The translations under genes were made by a program, and so were the position numbers. A stretch of 64,000 nucleotides of DNA from Vibrio parahaemolyticus. GTDB lineage: Bacteria > Pseudomonadota > Gammaproteobacteria > Enterobacterales > Vibrionaceae. The notes below the pieces were generated by a model. The model was not told where the DNA came from. It worked only from the letters and a program-made list of their open reading frames with translations, and ran no database searches. The DNA lies in the NCBI RefSeq assembly GCF_900460535.1, contig NZ_UHIL01000001.1, positions 1,240,001 through 1,304,000 of the forward strand, written 5' to 3'. Shown here in pieces: positions 1 to 7,972 of this stretch (position 1 is the first letter of the stretch; each line of letters begins with the position of its first letter).

Positions 1-248
1 TGTTTGACGAGCCTACCTCTGCGCTTGACCCTGAGCTTGTTGGGGAAGTGCTAGGGGTAATGAGAGATTTGGCAGATGAAGGGCGAACCATGTTGGTGGT
101 GACGCACGAAATGGCGTTTGCTCGTGACGTCTCAAATCATGTGATGTTCTTGCATCAAGGCTTAGTGGAAGAACAGGGAGATCCAGCTAAGCTATTTACT
201 AACCCCGATTCTCAGCGATTACAGCAGTTTATCTCATCTATCTACTAA
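1..248 (+). CDS. hisP: Basic amino-acid ABC transporter ATP-binding protein (HisP-like), 3' end only
   Basis: This is the C-terminal part of an ABC ATPase; the gene begins before the window. Reading in the frame of base 3, the protein enters with FDEPTSALDPE, which is the end of Walker B plus the D-loop, and continues to the H-loop histidine in VVTHEMAFA. The end, with LFTNPDSQRLQQFI, is typical of the HisP/GlnQ/ArtP polar amino-acid subfamily. The GTG at base 48 is internal, not a start. The protein would power uptake through the two permeases encoded at 1184-2605, with the binding protein at 332-1102. HisP rather than ArtP is inferred from those partners, so the exact substrate is not certain. 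Confidence 0.85.
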   Translation, partial: FDEPTSALDPELVGEVLGVMRDLADEGRTMLVVTHEMAFARDVSNHVMFLHQGLVEEQGDPAKLFTNPDSQRLQQFISSIY

Positions 249-331
249 TATTCATTAGGCGGCAGAGTTTTGCCTCCTAAGTAAGCACAACGAACAAAAC
301 CAAATAAAATAGCAATCACAGGAGTATGGAA

Positions 332-1102
332 ATGAAAAAGTGGTTATTGGCAGCAACTCTTGCTGCAACGGCAGTGTCTGGTGTTGCTCAAGCGAAAGAA
401 TGGAAAACAGTTCGCTTTGGCATTGAAGGCGCATACCCTCCATTTAGCTGGACAGAAACCGATGGTTCTCTAAAAGGCTTTGATGTTGATATGGCCAATG
501 CGCTGTGTGAAGAAATGCAAGTGAAGTGTCAGATCGTTGCACAAGATTGGGATGGCATTATTCCTTCTCTATTGGCTCGTAAATACGATGCGATCATCGC
601 GGCAATGTCGATTACCGAAGAACGTAAGAAGAAAGTGGATTTCACGGGCAAATACGCATTGATCCCAAATAAGTTCATCGCTAAGAAAGGTGCAAACCTA
701 GATTTTGCTAATCTAGATGGCCAAAAAATCGCAGTTCAACGCGCGACCACTCACGATAAATACCTGACTGATAACTACGGTGACAAAGTTGAAATTGTAC
801 GTTACGGCTCTTTTGACGAAGCGTACCTAGACCTTGCGAACGGCCGTGTTGCTGCAGTTTTGGGCGATGCATCTGCTCTAGAGGAAGGTGTATTGAACAA
901 AGCTGGTGGTGATGCGTACGAATTTGTTGGCCCATCTCTGACTGATGCGAAATGGTTCGGTGAAGGTTTCGGTATCGCTGTACGTAAACAAGATAAAGAT
1001 CTAACGAAGAAACTTGATGCGGCAATCTTGTCACTGCGTGATAAAGGTATTTACCAAGAAATTGCTGGCAAGTACTTTAACTACGATGTTTACGGCGAAT
1101 AA
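332..1102 (+). CDS. Periplasmic basic amino-acid binding protein (HisJ/ArgT family)
   Basis: Periplasmic solute-binding protein that would capture lysine, arginine, ornithine or histidine and deliver it to the HisQM-like permease. The start at 332 (MKKWLL) is preferred over the ATG at 326, because the AGGAG at 320-324 leaves only one base before 326 but seven before 332. A Sec signal peptide ends near AQA-KEW. The mature protein has the family features FGIEGAYPPFSW, GFDVDMANALC and a conserved C-terminus (YFNYDVYGE) closely resembling HisJ/ArgT. Two cysteines (in ALCEEMQVKC) match the disulphide pair of HisJ. A hairpin follows the gene and precedes the permease genes, which fits the usual excess of binding protein over permease. 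Confidence 0.88.
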   Translation: MKKWLLAATLAATAVSGVAQAKEWKTVRFGIEGAYPPFSWTETDGSLKGFDVDMANALCEEMQVKCQIVAQDWDGIIPSLLARKYDAIIAAMSITEERKKKVDFTGKYALIPNKFIAKKGANLDFANLDGQKIAVQRATTHDKYLTDNYGDKVEIVRYGSFDEAYLDLANGRVAAVLGDASALEEGVLNKAGGDAYEFVGPSLTDAKWFGEGFGIAVRKQDKDLTKKLDAAILSLRDKGIYQEIAGKYFNYDVYGE

Positions 1103-1114
1103 GCGGTAATTAAG

Positions 1115-1158
1115 CGACCGTTGGCTTGTTCCTAGAAGTAGTCAACGGTCGATTTTTT
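1115..1158 (+). terminator. Intercistronic hairpin between binding protein and permease genes
   Basis: The arms CGACCGTTG (1115-1123) and CAACGGTCG (1143-1151) are perfectly complementary and are followed at once by ATTTTTTG. This has the form of an intrinsic terminator inside an operon. It probably reduces transcription into hisQ and hisM, or stabilises the upstream message. Partial read-through is inferred because no promoter is evident before hisQ. Confidence 0.65.
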
Positions 1159-1183
1159 GAGTTTAGGGATTAGGAACTCACCT

Positions 1184-1924
1184 ATGCTGGATTTACAAGG
1201 ATATGAAGCCTCCATTTTTAAAGGGGCTTTGGTAACCATCGAAGTAGCAGTTCTGTCACTACTGCTTGCGGTGATATTGGGAATGCTTGGCGCGCTTGCT
1301 AAGCTCGCACCCTACAAATGGGCAAGAGCAATTGCCACACTTTACACCACCATTATTCGCGGCATTCCAGACTTAGTTCTGATGATGTTGATTTTCTTTG
1401 GTGGGCAAATACTTTTAAACAATAGCCTCTATTCCATCAACGAAACGCTCAATGAATGGTTTGCATCTAGCGACCCAAATCATGAGTGGACTTCTTACTT
1501 ACCTGACTACATTGATGTGAGCCCGTTTATTGCCGGTGTGCTGACAATTGGTTTTATCTTTGGAGCTTACATGGCGGAAACTTTCCGTGGTGCGATCATG
1601 GCCGTCGATAAAGGTGAGTTGGAAGCAGCAAAAGCTTATGGCATGAGCCCAGTGTTGTCGTTCAGAAGAATCCTTCTTCCTCAGATGATTCGCCATGCAC
1701 TACCGGGATTTGGTAACAACTGGCTGGTATTGTTAAAAACCACCGCGCTTGTCTCCATCATCGGGCTTGAAGATATGGTGAGAATGAGCTCTCTGGCGGC
1801 TGGTACAACAAAAATGCCGTTCACGTTCTACATGGCCGTTGCACTGATTTTCCTTTTCTTCACCAGTATTTCGACGGGGTTGTTAAAACTCGTTGAACGC
1901 AAATTCAGTATTCATGCGAGGTAA
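1184..1924 (+). CDS. hisQ: Basic amino-acid ABC transporter permease HisQ-like
   Basis: Inner-membrane permease subunit, 246 aa. It shares the HisQ pattern: GALVTIEVA near the N-terminus, TTIIRGIPDLVLMMLIFFGGQI, and a cytoplasmic EAAKAYGMS coupling motif of the binding-protein-dependent transporter family (about residues 150-160). About five membrane segments are visible. The start chosen is ATG 1184, with AGGAAC 7-8 bases upstream; the longer TTG-started frame at 1157 lies over the terminator hairpin and has no ribosome site. It is followed three bases later by hisM, and the two form a heterodimeric channel with HisP as ATPase. Order here (P-J-Q-M) differs from the J-Q-M-P order of enteric bacteria. 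Confidence 0.87.
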   Translation: MLDLQGYEASIFKGALVTIEVAVLSLLLAVILGMLGALAKLAPYKWARAIATLYTTIIRGIPDLVLMMLIFFGGQILLNNSLYSINETLNEWFASSDPNHEWTSYLPDYIDVSPFIAGVLTIGFIFGAYMAETFRGAIMAVDKGELEAAKAYGMSPVLSFRRILLPQMIRHALPGFGNNWLVLLKTTALVSIIGLEDMVRMSSLAAGTTKMPFTFYMAVALIFLFFTSISTGLLKLVERKFSIHAR

Positions 1925-1927
1925 GTA

Positions 1928-2605
1928 ATGGATTTTTCGTTGATTATTGAAAGCTTCCCTGTTTACTTTCAAGGGCTTTGGACGTCCGTTTGGCTGGTGG
2001 GCATTTCATTGGTGATTGGCTTGTGCGTCTCAGTTCCACTCGCCATTGCGAGAAACAGTACCAACTACGCTTTGAGCCTTCCTTCTTGGGGATTCATTTA
2101 CTTTTTCCGAGGAACGCCACTGCTTGTTCAGTTGTATCTGATTTACTATGGCATGGATCAGTTTTTCCCAGTGAAAGATACCTTATGGGAACACGCGTGG
2201 TTTTGTGCTCTGGTTGCGTTTGTACTAAACACATCAGCGTATACGGCAGAGATCATTCGTGGTGCGATTAACGGTTTGCCGAAAGGCGAAGTGGAAGCCG
2301 CAAAAGCGTATGGCATGAGTAAATTTATGACTTACAAACGCATCATCTTGCCAAGTGCGTTACGCCGAGCACTACCTGCTTATTCTAATGAAGTGATCTT
2401 CATGCTTCACGGCAGTGCGGTTGCAGGGATCGTAACCATCGTGGACTTAACTGGTGCAGCGCGCTTAGTTAACTCTCGTTATTACGCACCATTTGAGTCG
2501 TTCTTGACGGCTGGACTTTTCTATATGTCGCTTACGTTTATCATTCTTTGGTGCTTTAAACGCGCGGAAAAACGTTTCTTAGCGTACCTGCGTCCTCTGA
2601 GCTAA
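1928..2605 (+). CDS. hisM: Basic amino-acid ABC transporter permease HisM-like
   Basis: Second permease subunit, 225 aa, starting 3 bases after hisQ so the two are almost certainly cotranslated. It has the HisM features YFFRGTPLLVQLYLIYYG, the coupling motif EVEAAKAYGMSKF and LPSALRRALPAYSNEVIFMLHGSA. Hydrophobic segments near residues 12-34, 50-75, 90-108 and 185-215 fit a membrane protein with about five spans. It ends with RAEKRFLAYLRP, very like HisM. A strong terminator follows directly, so it closes the operon. Confidence 0.87.
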   Translation: MDFSLIIESFPVYFQGLWTSVWLVGISLVIGLCVSVPLAIARNSTNYALSLPSWGFIYFFRGTPLLVQLYLIYYGMDQFFPVKDTLWEHAWFCALVAFVLNTSAYTAEIIRGAINGLPKGEVEAAKAYGMSKFMTYKRIILPSALRRALPAYSNEVIFMLHGSAVAGIVTIVDLTGAARLVNSRYYAPFESFLTAGLFYMSLTFIILWCFKRAEKRFLAYLRPLS

Positions 2606-2620
2606 ATCATGTACTTAAGT

Positions 2621-2650
2621 AATGGTACCTACGGGTACCATTCTATTTTT
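2621..2650 (+). terminator. Terminator of the amino-acid transporter operon
   Basis: A perfect 9-bp stem AATGGTACC / GGTACCATT encloses the loop TACG, and is followed by CTATTTTT. It lies 15 bases after the hisM stop. Confidence 0.85.
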
Positions 2651-2751
2651 GATACCTTCATTCATACTTTTCTTATTTATCAACAAGACTATTTCGTTCC
2701 CTCGTTCGCTTACATTACACTTCGGCAAAACCCTTGTTTAATAAGTGAAAT

Positions 2752-5472
2752 ATGAAAAAAACAATTATATCGTTGGGTCTTGCCGCTGTTGCCACCGGAT
2801 GCGGTGGTGGAGAGAGCAAGTCACAATCAAACAGTCAAGTCACACCAACTCCAGTTCCTGTTCAACAAGCGCTAGAAACGGGCAATGCCCTGTTGGTTTC
2901 TGACCCAAATGACTTCATTCGTGAAAGCCGTCAAGTTGTTGAGGCGCACAAGAAACAGTCGAATGCGATCAAATCTGCGATAGCAAAAAATCTTTCGGGT
3001 CTTTACTGGGATCCGACGCATGATGCCGCGATTTTTGCTCCTACCTATGGATTCAACGACACCATATTGATGACCAATAAAGCGATGGCGAGTGGCTACA
3101 AAGACCAAGCGTTGTCGATTGGTATTGCTGGTGAGCAAACTAATGGCCAGCGTTATGCTGTTTTAGGCAGTAACCCATTTCGAACCGCACAACGTTTTCC
3201 TGATTCTTCTAATGCGGCAATGACTCAATGGTTAAAAAACCTCGTTACTTGGTTGTCAGGTGGAGCTACTTCAAACGTCGTCATCGCGCAAATGGATCAG
3301 TCTTATTACTTTCCTGATGAGCAAGCGACGCGCAGTTGGTTAAATAACAATATTTCACCAGACCTGATATTTAATGAAGCTAACCTGTGCGACGGTTCAA
3401 AATTACTTAGCTGCTTGAAAGCCGATAAGCCAAACCTGTTGATTCTGTCACAACATTTGCTGTCAGGAGATACCGACCAACAGGTAATAGATGCGCTGGC
3501 TTATGCCGAGCAAGCTAAAATTCCGGTTCTATATCTGCATTGGGACGGTGGGCTGACCGATCTTGGCCGAGACATTTTGGCAAAATTCCATGTTGACTAC
3601 GTGGGGGACAACTATTGGCGTAAGTTAGGTTTGGTCGATTGGGCACCTTCATCACTGATGAACTTTGTGCCAGATTCTGTCATCACGCAACAAGCGTTGT
3701 TATCCCGTTTCGAAACTCAAAACTTCAATGTTGATTTGTCCCAATGTGATGATAAATCATGCCCAGAAGTAGCGAACATGGACAGTCAGTTTTACGACGC
3801 TGCCAACAGCATTCGCCAATGGCTGAAATCACTTGATGAGCAAAAAATCTCGTTGTTTGAACAAGATGGTTATCAATACGAAAAGCTGATGGTGTTATTG
3901 GCGGATCATTATCGTCAAACGGCCTCCTTTCCAATGGATAAGCAGTCTACGGGGACGACTGAATTTTTGAAATCGTATTTCGCGGACTACGTTCAATACA
4001 ACAGTCGTCGCATCAACCCAAAACAACCAAACATGGGAAACTTCAGCCGCAGTGAATTTGGGGCCGATGTAAAGAGAATTGATACTACGGTGAATATGGA
4101 GTCTAAACGCAACTTCCGTTCGGCAGGAGTGTATGCGCTGCCAGGTGAGACTTTCACGGTAACGCGTAAAGACAACAATGATGTGACCACAAAAATTGTC
4201 ATCAATAGCTTAAGAAGTGGAGCGACTCATGAGTTCAGTAAAGACGGTTATACTCGACCTAAACTGCTGACTTCATTTGCTTACGAAGTCAAAGCGGGTG
4301 AAACCATCACGCTGACTTCTCCTTATGGCGGCCCAGTACAGGTTCACTTTGACAAAAATGATATTCCGGTTGAACTGAGATTTAACCATGTGGCACAGCA
4401 TCCTGTATGGAGAAGTGAGAAGGACAACGACACCTTTATTCAGCAGCTAGAAGCCAATTTGTTTGATTGGGCCGAGCTGATCACCCCTGGGTTTGAAGTG
4501 CACTCAAAGCGTGACAAGATGTTAGAGTCGGTCAACGATGAAATGTGGTCTACTCCTGCGGAAATGGCGCTTGCAACAGAAGAATATGTTCATAACTACC
4601 CGCATGTTCTGGCTGGTTTCCAAGGGCCGGGTATAGACGAAGTACCTGAAATTATTCAATACGCTCAAAACCAAGGCTGGGAAATTGCCAATATTGATAT
4701 GGTTAAGCACATGAATGCTGACCAAGCCACTTGTGGTTATGGCTGCTCTGGTAACCCGTACGATGCTTATTGGGCCTTCAGTCCTTTAGGTCACGGTGAT
4801 TTGCATGAGCTAGGCCACGGTTTAGAGAAAGGACGATTCCGATTCGCTGGTTGGGAAGGGCATTCGACGACCAACTACTACTCCTACTACAGCAAGTCTC
4901 GTTTCTTCCAAAATACGGGTAAGGAATCAACCTGCCAAAGCTTGGATTTCAAAGGTCAGTTTGAACTGTTGCAAACCAGTCGAGCACAAAGCGATCCAAA
5001 TGCTTATATGGCGAAGCAAAACCAAACGGGTTGGAGCTGGGGTGCTCGCGTTTACATTCAAATGATGATGGCAACTCAGCACGAAGGTGTGCTTAAAAAT
5101 GGTTGGCATTTACTGGCGCGACTTCATCTTATTGAGCGTGAGTTTAATCGTTTGAAAGCAGATGAGGCACTTTGGAATGCGAAACAATCAAGCATTGGTT
5201 TCTCGATGTATACCAAAGATGAAGCGAACAGTATCTCAAACAACGACTGGCTGCTCATTGCCCTAAGTTACGTGGCTCAGCGAGATATGATTAACTATCT
5301 CGACATGTGGGGATTTTCGTTCTCAGAAAAAGCGAAGCAACAAGTTGTTGCGTTGAATCTGACGCCGATGCCTCTCACTTACTTTGCAAGCAGCAATACC
5401 GGTTACTGTCTGAACGAATTCGCTCAAACGCCAGTAAGTATTGATGGTCAAACGGTTTGGCCGCTGAACTAG
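2752..5472 (+). CDS. ImpA/M60-like lipoprotein metalloprotease
   Basis: Large (906 aa) putative surface or periplasmic zinc metalloprotease. The N-terminus is a lipoprotein signal with the modified cysteine at residue 17 (VATGC followed by GGG), then a low-complexity Ser/Gln/Pro linker to about residue 45. A zinc-binding HELGH lies at 685-689, with a glutamate at 702, matching the HExxH...E arrangement of the M60 (enhancin/YghJ/AcfD-like) group. The overall size and the N-terminal domain before the catalytic part resemble the ImpA family. Known relatives cleave O-glycosylated proteins such as mucins, so a role in host or mucus interaction is inferred, not shown. It is a single gene between two terminators, with ATG 2752 as start. 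Confidence 0.75.
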   Translation: MKKTIISLGLAAVATGCGGGESKSQSNSQVTPTPVPVQQALETGNALLVSDPNDFIRESRQVVEAHKKQSNAIKSAIAKNLSGLYWDPTHDAAIFAPTYGFNDTILMTNKAMASGYKDQALSIGIAGEQTNGQRYAVLGSNPFRTAQRFPDSSNAAMTQWLKNLVTWLSGGATSNVVIAQMDQSYYFPDEQATRSWLNNNISPDLIFNEANLCDGSKLLSCLKADKPNLLILSQHLLSGDTDQQVIDALAYAEQAKIPVLYLHWDGGLTDLGRDILAKFHVDYVGDNYWRKLGLVDWAPSSLMNFVPDSVITQQALLSRFETQNFNVDLSQCDDKSCPEVANMDSQFYDAANSIRQWLKSLDEQKISLFEQDGYQYEKLMVLLADHYRQTASFPMDKQSTGTTEFLKSYFADYVQYNSRRINPKQPNMGNFSRSEFGADVKRIDTTVNMESKRNFRSAGVYALPGETFTVTRKDNNDVTTKIVINSLRSGATHEFSKDGYTRPKLLTSFAYEVKAGETITLTSPYGGPVQVHFDKNDIPVELRFNHVAQHPVWRSEKDNDTFIQQLEANLFDWAELITPGFEVHSKRDKMLESVNDEMWSTPAEMALATEEYVHNYPHVLAGFQGPGIDEVPEIIQYAQNQGWEIANIDMVKHMNADQATCGYGCSGNPYDAYWAFSPLGHGDLHELGHGLEKGRFRFAGWEGHSTTNYYSYYSKSRFFQNTGKESTCQSLDFKGQFELLQTSRAQSDPNAYMAKQNQTGWSWGARVYIQMMMATQHEGVLKNGWHLLARLHLIEREFNRLKADEALWNAKQSSIGFSMYTKDEANSISNNDWLLIALSYVAQRDMINYLDMWGFSFSEKAKQQVVALNLTPMPLTYFASSNTGYCLNEFAQTPVSIDGQTVWPLN

Positions 5473-5495
5473 CTGAGTAGAAAACAACGTGCATG

Positions 5496-5522
5496 AAAAA
5501 GGGAGACTGAGTCTCCCTTTTT
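5496..5522. terminator. Bidirectional terminator between metalloprotease gene and xthA
   Basis: Stem GGGAGAC / GTCTCCC with loop TGA (5501-5517) is flanked by five A on the left and five T on the right. It can stop transcription from both converging genes. Confidence 0.85.
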
Positions 5523-5569
5523 ACTAGATTTACCTTAGCGTTGAGTCACGGTTATTGCTTTGTAAAGTA

Positions 5570-6376
5570 TTACTTGAATGTCGACCAGATTGGCGCATGG
5601 TCTGAAGGCTTCTCAATACCGCGTAATTCATAATCGATACCCGACTCAATACATTTTTGCGCGAGAGAAGGAGTCGCCAAAATCACATCAATTCGTAGAC
5701 CTCGGTTGTCATCAAAGCCGCGAGATCGGTAGTCAAACCACGAGAAGCGATCGTTCACTTCTGGGCAAAGCTTACGGAAAGTATCTTCAAAGCCCCAATC
5801 TAACAACGTTTTCAGCCATTCACGTTCTTCTGGTTGGAAAGAGCATTTACCCGTTTTCAACCAACGCTTACGGTTTGGTTCTCCGATACCGATATCTGAA
5901 TCGATAGGGCTGATGTTGATATCACCCATAACAATCAACTGTTCATCGTTGCTGTGATGATCGTTTAGATACGTCATTAGATCTTTGTAGAACTGGCGCT
6001 TGTATGGGAATTTCGTTTCGTGGCTAATGTTGTCCCCTTGAGGGAAGTAGCCATTAAGCACCGTTACTTTTTCACCATTTTCGTCTTCAAACGTCGCCAT
6101 GATCATGCGCTTTTGGTGCTCTTCGTTATCCGTTGGAAAACCTTTTTGTACGCGGATTGGCTCTTGCTTACAAAGCATCGCTACGCCGTAATGCGCCTTC
6201 TGGCCATGAAAATACACTTTGTAACCCATGGCTTCGACATCTTCAATCGGGAACGCTTCATCATGCACTTTAATCTCTTGAAGACCAATAACGTCAGGCT
6301 GGTGTTTATCGATTAGCGCTTGGAGTTGGTGCAGTCGAGCACGTAGTCCATTGATGTTAAAGCTGATTACTTTCAT
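5570..6376 (-). CDS. xthA: Exodeoxyribonuclease III
   Basis: 268 aa DNA repair nuclease that cuts at abasic sites (AP endonuclease) and removes 3' blocking groups in base-excision repair. It matches E. coli ExoIII along the whole length. Visible catalytic motifs are [10 protein letters not shown] at the N-terminus, LQEIKV (metal-binding Glu), [32 protein letters not shown] and the terminal SDHAPIW. The start ATG has AAGGATAA upstream. It is transcribed alone, with the rsmS terminator just upstream and a shared terminator downstream. Confidence 0.97.
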   Translation of the reverse strand: MKVISFNINGLRARLHQLQALIDKHQPDVIGLQEIKVHDEAFPIEDVEAMGYKVYFHGQKAHYGVAMLCKQEPIRVQKGFPTDNEEHQKRMIMATFEDENGEKVTVLNGYFPQGDNISHETKFPYKRQFYKDLMTYLNDHHSNDEQLIVMGDINISPIDSDIGIGEPNRKRWLKTGKCSFQPEEREWLKTLLDWGFEDTFRKLCPEVNDRFSWFDYRSRGFDDNRGLRIDVILATPSLAQKCIESGIDYELRGIEKPSDHAPIWSTFK

Positions 6377-6453
6377 TATTTATCCTTTTGAGGGCGTATT
6401 TTTCTAGAATGGTATCATTCTGAAAGCGTAGTGAAAATGAATCTCAACAAAAG

Positions 6454-6478
6454 AAAAAAGCGCTTTTTACCGCGCTTT
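6454..6478 (-). terminator. Terminator of the dinG-yfcA-priC-rsmS operon
   Basis: On the minus strand AAAGCGC / GCGCTTT form a 7-bp stem followed by a run of six T. The stem overlaps the rsmS stop codon. Confidence 0.75.
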
Positions 6479-6631
6479 CAATTTGTTTTCTAAATCTGTT
6501 TGTACGATCTTCAATGCTTTAATCGCAACTTCTGGATCAATCTCGTTGGTTTCAAGCAAGTAGATCAAATCAACGGCCAGCTTGATCTCTTCTGGTGCAT
6601 CATCAAGAGGAGAGGTTGGTTGGTCTGCCAT
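6467..6631 (-). CDS. rsmS: RsmS/YbaM small regulatory protein (formerly DUF2496)
   Basis: A 54-aa gene. The protein starts MADQPTSPLDDAPEEIK and contains LAVDLIYLLETNEI and ALKIVQTDLENKL, very like E. coli YbaM ([20 protein letters not shown]). The E. coli neighbour of ybaM is priC, and the same order is kept here. The rsmS start overlaps the priC stop by one base (TAATG). RsmS of plant-pathogenic enterobacteria affects secondary metabolism and exoenzyme production; what it does in Vibrio is not evident from the sequence. Confidence 0.88.
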   Translation of the reverse strand: MADQPTSPLDDAPEEIKLAVDLIYLLETNEIDPEVAIKALKIVQTDLENKLKAR

Positions 6632-7176
6632 TATTGGTGCTTTTCCCTATGTGTAATTTGATTTTCTAGTTTAAGAAGCGCTGCCTCACACCGAGCTAAA
6701 CGTTGCTCTGTCGTCAGTAATACTTTCTGAGCTTCAGCTCGCATAAAACTAGGTGCAGTTTCCACTGCGCGTTCCTTTTCTAACACCATTTCTCGCAAGC
6801 GTCTTGCCCATTCTTGGTGCTGCGCGAGCTCTTGATAAAGCACGTTAATTGGTTTGCGAAAGTGGCTGCTATGCTTGATTTCATTCTTACGAATTTTAGT
6901 GGTAGAAATCTCTCGCTGAATTGCGCCAATTTGCGCTACGAGTCGTTCGGTGAGGTACTCCGCTCGCAAAGCGGTGAGCTTATTTTCGTTTTGCTCTCGG
7001 ATAATCGCGTCCAGTGTCGATTTCGCTTCTTTTACGCAAGGGGTCAGTAAGCGAGAACGGCAGCTAAATAAACGTTCATCAAACAACGGAACGTGATGCT
7101 CTCCTCGTTGGCGATCCAATGTCGCGGCTTGATTCGCCATGTGTTCTAAACTTTGCGAAAGTTGTTCGATGTTCAT
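6631..7176 (-). CDS. priC: Primosomal replication protein N'' (PriC)
   Basis: 181 aa protein of the PriC family, which loads DnaB helicase at stalled forks that lack a leading strand near the junction. The sequence is helical and charged, with paired Leu/Arg heptads, as expected for PriC. The start at 7176 (MNIEQLSQ) is chosen because it forms an ATGA overlap with the stop of the upstream permease gene; the longer frame (MVCRFI) would lie inside that gene. It sits between a TSUP permease gene and rsmS in a translationally coupled run. Family assignment rests partly on the conserved priC-rsmS neighbourhood. Confidence 0.88.
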   Translation of the reverse strand: MNIEQLSQSLEHMANQAATLDRQRGEHHVPLFDERLFSCRSRLLTPCVKEAKSTLDAIIREQNENKLTALRAEYLTERLVAQIGAIQREISTTKIRKNEIKHSSHFRKPINVLYQELAQHQEWARRLREMVLEKERAVETAPSFMRAEAQKVLLTTEQRLARCEAALLKLENQITHREKHQ

Positions 7177-7958
7177 GATAAACCTACAAACCAAGCGTCA
7201 TAAGCCAGCTTAATCGCCAATACGCTCACGACCGTGACAAAAACGGGACGAATGAACTTAGAGCCGAATCGAATTGCAGAATGCGCACCAACAAATGCAC
7301 CAGCCATTAAACACACACCCATTGTTAAGCCTAGCACCCAGTTAATGTGACCTAAAATGGCGAAAGTAATAAGTGAGGTAAAATTACTGGTGAAGTTCAT
7401 CGCTTTGGCTAAACCAGAGGCGAGCAATATATTGAGACGGTACAGCGCCATAGAACTTACAGTCCAAAACGCGCCAGTTCCTGGACCGGCTAATCCATCG
7501 TAAAAACCAATCGACAAACCTTGCAGGTACTGTTTTTTATGCAGCTTTGGGCAAGGCTCTGGTATTGGGCTTTGATGAGGGGAATGTGGCGTTTTGTGGA
7601 ATACAGTATACAGCGCAGCGGCTAATATAATAAGAGGCAAGACTTTTTCTAGCCAATCCGTACTGATGGCATCGACAAAGAGCGTGCCCAATGTTGCGCC
7701 GACAAGCGTTGCTGCAAACGCGCGCCCCCAACACTGAGGTTTGAACAAGCGTTTTTTGTAGTAAGTGAATGCGGCAGTTGACGATGCAAAGGTAGCAGCC
7801 AACTTGTTCGTCCCCAAAGCAATGTGAGGAGGAAGCCCCAAAGACAGCAAAGCAGGGACGGTTAGCATCCCTCCACCACCTGCGACTGCGTCAATAAATC
7901 CAGCAACAAAAGCGACTAGCGCCAACACCAACAGCATTGTCGGCTCTATCATTTCCAT
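7173..7958 (-). CDS. TSUP-family (TauE/SafE, YfcA-like) membrane permease
   Basis: 261 aa inner-membrane protein of the sulfite exporter TauE/SafE family. It shows the two family half-repeats: GFIDAVAGGGGMLTVPALL near residues 20-40 and GFYDGLAGPGTGAFW near 150-165. About eight membrane segments are visible. It resembles E. coli YfcA across most of its length. Substrates of this family are sulfur-containing or organic anions, but nothing here fixes the substrate. It begins 14 bases after dinG and overlaps priC by 4 bases, so it is cotranscribed with DNA-repair genes without an obvious functional link. Confidence 0.88.
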   Translation of the reverse strand: MEMIEPTMLLVLALVAFVAGFIDAVAGGGGMLTVPALLSLGLPPHIALGTNKLAATFASSTAAFTYYKKRLFKPQCWGRAFAATLVGATLGTLFVDAISTDWLEKVLPLIILAAALYTVFHKTPHSPHQSPIPEPCPKLHKKQYLQGLSIGFYDGLAGPGTGAFWTVSSMALYRLNILLASGLAKAMNFTSNFTSLITFAILGHINWVLGLTMGVCLMAGAFVGAHSAIRFGSKFIRPVFVTVVSVLAIKLAYDAWFVGLS

Positions 7959-7972
7959 AAATTCTTATTCTT

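Noticed and set aside
326..331. ATG 326 as start of the binding protein
   Set aside because: Only one base separates it from the AGGAG; ATG 332 has correct spacing and gives a normal signal peptide.
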